Source: Streptomyces flavochromogenes
Lineage (GTDB): Bacteria; Actinomycetota; Actinomycetes; Streptomycetales; Streptomycetaceae
Direction: 5' to 3'
DNA: 64,000 nucleotides
Assembly: GCF_000717595.1 (NCBI RefSeq)
Contig: NZ_JNZO01000014.1
Location: 301,650-365,649 of the forward strand
Position numbers and translations under genes: made by a program
Shown here: piece by piece, positions 60,878 to 64,000 of the stretch
How positions within the stretch are numbered: position 1 is the stretch's first letter
Layout: each line of letters opens with the position of its first letter
Notes under the pieces: generated by a model
Told to the model about the DNA's origin: nothing
The model's input: only the letters and a program-made list of their open reading frames with translations
Database searches by the model: none

Positions 60878-61183
60878 GTGCGGGAGTTCCAGCGGGGTGC
60901 GGTGCGGCTGCATATCCTGCATCATGCCGCCGCGGAGGAGATCCACGGCGCGTGGATGACCGAGGAGCTGGCGCGCCACGGTTACCAGATCAGCCCGGGG
61001 ACCTTGTATCCGACGCTGCACCGGCTGGAGGCGGACGGCCTGCTGACCTCCGAGCAGCGAGTGGTCGACGGCCGGACCCGGCGCGTCTACAGGGCGACGG
61101 AGGCCGGCAAGCAGGCGCTGGCCGAGGACCGTAGGGCTCTGGCGGAGCTGGCCCGTGAAGTCCTTGGCGGGGAAGCCCCGTAA
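60878..61183 (+). CDS. PadR-family transcriptional regulator
   Basis: 101 aa, GTG start with GGAGG about 9 nt upstream. Winged helix: REFQRGAVRLHILHHAAAEE, IHGAWMTEELARHGYQISPG, then the PadR signature TLYPTLHRLEADGLLTSEQR and GRTRRVYRATEAGKQAL. Complete short PadR (PadR-s2-like) without the C-terminal dimerisation domain of longer forms. Convergent with the DoxX gene. Target unknown. Confidence 0.9.
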   Translation: MREFQRGAVRLHILHHAAAEEIHGAWMTEELARHGYQISPGTLYPTLHRLEADGLLTSEQRVVDGRTRRVYRATEAGKQALAEDRRALAELAREVLGGEAP

Positions 61184-61190
61184 GGGCTGG

Positions 61191-61685
61191 TCAGCGGTCC
61201 ACCGCGCTGACGACGACGGCGGCACGACTCAGGCGCGCGTCCGGTGAGTACGCACCCGCGCCGAGCATGAGCAGGAAGAGACCGCCACACAGCTGGGCCA
61301 GATCGGTGCGGGACTCGTGGACGAGGTCCCACCATCCGGACTCGCCGTCGAAGAGCAGGGCCTCGCCCCACAGGATGGGCAGCTTGGTGATCAGCAACGC
61401 GCCGAGCATGTTCACGATCATCGGGATCGTGGCCAGCCGGGTGAGCAGCCCCGCCAGGATCAGCAGGCCGCAGGCGATCTCGACGACGGCGTCGAGCGGT
61501 GCCAAGAACCCGGGGGCGGGAATGCCGGCCTTGTCGAAGCGGCCAGTGCCGAGTTGGTCGGGGCAGAGGAACTTCTGGATGCCCTCGGAGAAGAAGACCG
61601 CCCCGGCGTACAGGCGGATGAGGACGGTCGCGGCGGGGGCGTCGGTGGGGGCCGGCTTCGCCTGCCACGTGTCGAGCTGCGCCAT
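61191..61685 (-). CDS. DoxX-family membrane protein
   Basis: 164 aa, four helices. ATVLIRLYAGAVFFSEGIQK near 20-40 is the DoxX signature start; LVEIACGLLILAG-type segment (AVVEIACGLLILAGLLTRLA near 75) and IPMIVNMLGALLITKLPILW follow; the last helix is DLAQLCGGLFLLMLGAG. ATG 61685 preceded by GAGGGG. DoxX proteins are small quinone- or redox-linked membrane proteins; role not defined. Confidence 0.87.
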   Translation of the reverse strand: MAQLDTWQAKPAPTDAPAATVLIRLYAGAVFFSEGIQKFLCPDQLGTGRFDKAGIPAPGFLAPLDAVVEIACGLLILAGLLTRLATIPMIVNMLGALLITKLPILWGEALLFDGESGWWDLVHESRTDLAQLCGGLFLLMLGAGAYSPDARLSRAAVVVSAVDR

Positions 61686-61795
61686 GTGCGGGTGCCCCTC
61701 TTCCATCGACCGGCGTATCGGGGTACCGATTCGTCCTGCGTGCCAGAGGGTCACCGGCGGATTCCCGACCCGCCCGGGTCGGCGCGTCGCGGGTG

Positions 61796-63070
61796 CTATG
61801 AGGCGCGGACTGTCGCGGCGCGGCGGATCCCGTAGACGGCGGCCCCGAAGGCCAGCACCGCGGCGCCCGTGACCACCGAGGTCAGGGGCAGGGCGAAGGC
61901 CAGCACCAGGCAGCCTGCCAGTCCGAGGGCGGGGACGAAGCGGGGCGGGCGGCCCTCGTCGGGGCCGAGGGTCCAGGCGGAGGCGTTGGCGATGGCGTAG
62001 TACGCCAGGACGCCGAAGGAGGAGAATCCGATGGCCCCGCGTACGTCCACCGTGGCGGCCAGCACCGCGACCACGGCGCCCACGACCAGCTCGGCCCGGT
62101 GGGGCATCTTGAAGCGCGGGTGGACGGCGGCGAGGGCGTGGGGCAGGTGGCGGTCACGGGCCATGGCCAGCGTCGTGCGGGAGACGCCGAGGATCAGCGC
62201 GAGCAGCGAGCCGAGCGCGGCCACGGCGGCGCCGACGCGCACGACGGGGGCCAGCCAGTCGGCGCCCGCCGCCCTGGCCGCGTCCGACAACGGTGCAGTG
62301 GCCTTGGCCAGTCCCTCCGGGCCCAGGACCGTCAGGACGGCGACGGCGACGAAGGCGTAGACGACCAGGGTGATACCGAGCGCGACCGGGATGGCCCGCG
62401 GGACGGTGCGCTGCGGGTCGCGGACCTCCTCGCCAAGGGTGGCGATACGCGCGTATCCGGCGAAGGCGAAGAAGAGCAGGCCGGCGGCCTGGAGCACCCC
62501 GCCGAAGCCGGCATCCGAGCCGATGTCCAGACGGGCCGCGTCCGCAGCGTCGGAGGTGAAGGCGGCGACCACCACGGCGGCGAGGACTGCCAGGACCACT
62601 GCGACGATCAGGCGGGTGAGAAGCGCGGACTTCTGGACCCCGGCGTAGTTCACCACGGTCAGCGCCACCACGGCGGCCACCGCGACCGCGTGGGCCTGTC
62701 CGGGCCAGATGTAGGAGCCGACCGTGAGCGCCATCGCGGCGCAGGAGGCGGTCTTGCCGACGACGAATCCCCAGCCGGCGAGATAGCCCCAGAAGTCGCC
62801 GAGGCGCTCGCGCCCGTAGACATACGTGCCGCCCGAGGCCGGATAGCGGGCCGCGAGCCGGGCGGACGAGGCGGCGTTGCAGTAGGCAACCACAGCAGCG
62901 AGCGCCAGCCCCAGCAGCAGGCCGGAGCCGGCGGCGCGCGCGGCGGGGGCGAGCGCGGCGAAGATCCCGGCACCGATCATCGAGCCCAGGCCGATCAGCA
63001 CGGCGTCGGACACCCCGAGCCGGCGGCTCAGCTCGTCCGGCGTCCCGGTGGCGGGTTGCTGCTTGCTCAT
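61796..63070 (-). CDS. APC-family amino acid permease
   Basis: 424 aa, about twelve helices. The N-terminal signature LIGLGSMIGAGIFAALAPAA near 25-45 is the APC TM1 substrate-binding motif; GTYVYGRERLGDFWGYLAGW near 80 and FFAFAGYARIATLGEEVRDP near 205 are also typical. Complete. Probably imports amino acids or polyamines as a proton symporter. It stands alone between the DoxX gene and the monooxygenase pseudogene. Confidence 0.92.
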   Translation of the reverse strand: MSKQQPATGTPDELSRRLGVSDAVLIGLGSMIGAGIFAALAPAARAAGSGLLLGLALAAVVAYCNAASSARLAARYPASGGTYVYGRERLGDFWGYLAGWGFVVGKTASCAAMALTVGSYIWPGQAHAVAVAAVVALTVVNYAGVQKSALLTRLIVAVVLAVLAAVVVAAFTSDAADAARLDIGSDAGFGGVLQAAGLLFFAFAGYARIATLGEEVRDPQRTVPRAIPVALGITLVVYAFVAVAVLTVLGPEGLAKATAPLSDAARAAGADWLAPVVRVGAAVAALGSLLALILGVSRTTLAMARDRHLPHALAAVHPRFKMPHRAELVVGAVVAVLAATVDVRGAIGFSSFGVLAYYAIANASAWTLGPDEGRPPRFVPALGLAGCLVLAFALPLTSVVTGAAVLAFGAAVYGIRRAATVRAS

Positions 63071-63192
63071 CGCTCACTCCTCGGCGACACAGATATCTAT
63101 TACGGAATCCGATATCGGAGGACGATACGTGAGCACGAGCCGCCCTCCGCACCCTGGCCGTCGGATCGCCTTCTCCGGCAGGCGCCGGAAGG

Positions 63193-63898
63193 TCAGCGCA
63201 ACACCGCCGCGATGACGCGGGCCGCCTCGCGGGCAGGCCGGCCGACGCCGATGAGGGTGGCGGAGGCGGGGCCGGTCCAGTCGCCGTAGCCGAGAAAATG
63301 GAGACGAGGCTCGTCGAGTGCCTGGGCGCCGACCGTAGGGATGTGGCCTCGGGGGTCGCGCAGGCCGAGTGGGGCGAGATGAGAAAGGGCGGGGCGGAGA
63401 CCGGTACACCAGATGATCGCGCCCGCCTCCGGCGATCGCACCGTCGACCCGGACCACCCCGGTGGGCGTGATGCGGTCGAACGTCGGCTGGGCCTTGAGC
63501 AGTCCCGCGGCGCGAACGGGCGGTATGGCGACGATGTCGCCGAGGGAGGCGACGCCGCCGGTGTCGGTGCGGCCTTCGTCGAGGGCGCGGCGGCGTGCGG
63601 TCGCCTCGGCGAAGAGAGCACGGCCATCGACGTCGTCGGCGAGGTAGCTCGGTTCGCGCAGCATGACCCAGGCCAGATCGGCGTCACACGCGCGATCGGC
63701 GGCGATCTGCACACCGGAATTGCCGACCCCGACCACGATCACCCGCTGTCCGACGAAGTCGGCGGGACGGCGGTACTCGACCGTGTGGAGCTGGGTGCCC
63801 TGGAAGTTCGTACGCCCGGGGACCGCGGGGACGAAGGGGCGGGACCAGGTGTCGGTGGCCCTGATGACGGCCCCGGCCCGCCACGTACCGGAGTCGCT
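63193..63898 (-). pseudogene. Flavin-containing monooxygenase (ArsO-like), truncated by an IS element
   Basis: Minus-strand reading: WRAGAVIRATDTWSRPFVPA, GRTNFQGTQLHTVEYRRPAD, the NADPH motif RVIVVGVGNSGVQIAADRAC, then a frameshift around 63420-63440 and in the next frame GAIIWCTGLRPALSHLAPLG, HFLGYGDWTGPASATLIGVG to the stop. This is the C-terminal two thirds of an ArsO-type NAD(P)/FAD monooxygenase; the FAD-binding N-terminus is cut off at 63898 where IS sequence begins. Confidence 0.8.
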
Positions 63899-63941
63899 CT
63901 AAGAGGCCATCTCATTTGGGGAGCCGGTAGGGTGCGGGCTC
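63899..63941. mobile_element. Left end of an IS5-type insertion sequence
   Basis: From about 63900 the sequence AAGAGGCCATCTCATTTGGG looks like the terminal inverted repeat and untranslated lead of an actinobacterial IS5-family element, and it ends the monooxygenase gene abruptly. The exact boundary and the target duplication cannot be fixed because the other end is outside the window. Confidence 0.65.
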
Positions 63942-64000
63942 GTGGCGGGGATTGTTGAGCGGCTGGTGCCGGACGAGTTGTGGGAACTGTTCCAGCGAGT
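63942..64000 (+). CDS. IS5-family transposase (3' partial)
   Basis: GTG start, reading MAGIVERLVPDELWELFQRV to the window end: the conserved N-terminus of IS5-family transposases of Streptomyces. The catalytic DDE domain lies beyond the window. Confidence 0.85.
   Translation, partial: MAGIVERLVPDELWELFQR

Overview
This is a very GC-rich actinomycete chromosome segment, almost certainly Streptomyces: strong third-position G/C bias, many GTG starts, 4-bp ATGA/GTGA gene overlaps, and families typical of the genus (SARP, SpoIIE-type phosphatases, DUF5753 XRE regulators, type III PKS, HTTM/DUF5819). The many broken genes, the integrase remnant and an IS end in the right-hand 25 kb suggest a chromosome arm. 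All family assignments and comparisons with known peptides are from memory and by eye; no search was run.

Region 1 (1-9 kb): a catabolic-looking operon (MFS transporter cut by the window edge, aldehyde dehydrogenase, acyl-CoA ligase), a subtilase remnant, and two divergent PAS/SpoIIE phosphatases. Region 2 (8.8-12.6 kb): a small exported peptide, two paralogous TrmB/LuxR-like regulators (one without its C-terminal HTH), a SARP activator and a small membrane protein.

Region 3 (12.6-26.4 kb) is the centrepiece: a complete class II two-component lantibiotic cluster, all on the minus strand. The alpha unit is lanA1 (a 56-residue ORF at 26180-26350 that gene callers easily miss), a LanM, a C39-peptidase ABC transporter (LanT) and a two-gene immunity-type ABC transporter. 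A strong terminator separates it from the beta unit: lanA2 (18890-19063), a second LanT, a second LanM and an LLM/F420-type oxidoreductase that could reduce dehydroalanine to D-Ala. The alpha core closely resembles lacticin 3147 A1, the beta core haloduracin beta. Two LanM and two LanT, in a different order in each half, is an unusual layout.

Region 4 (26.7-39.6 kb): a PucR-type regulator, a DUF2613 protein, DUF3068, then a tightly coupled operon of GT4 glycosyltransferase, methyltransferase, AftD-like giant membrane glycosyltransferase, condensation-type acyltransferase, second methyltransferase, DMT-like membrane protein and Trm112 protein: a candidate cell-surface glycan or glycolipid locus.

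Region 5 (39.6-51.1 kb): decayed arsenic genes (arsC and an aquaporin with internal deletions), a broken alcohol dehydrogenase, a type III PKS operon with methyltransferase, flavoprotein and a divergent UbiA prenyltransferase, an XRE regulator, an ice-binding-type adhesin with two low-complexity tails, and a DUF5819-HTTM pair.

Region 6 (51.1-64 kb): mostly wreckage (MFS, integrase, SpoIIE phosphatase, two GNATs, hydrolase, DM13, flavin monooxygenase cut by an IS5-type element), but with one striking intact operon: an ABC ATPase, an ABC permease and a fusion of a squalene/phytoene-synthase-like domain to a cis-prenyltransferase (UppS) domain. PadR, DoxX and APC permease genes close the window.
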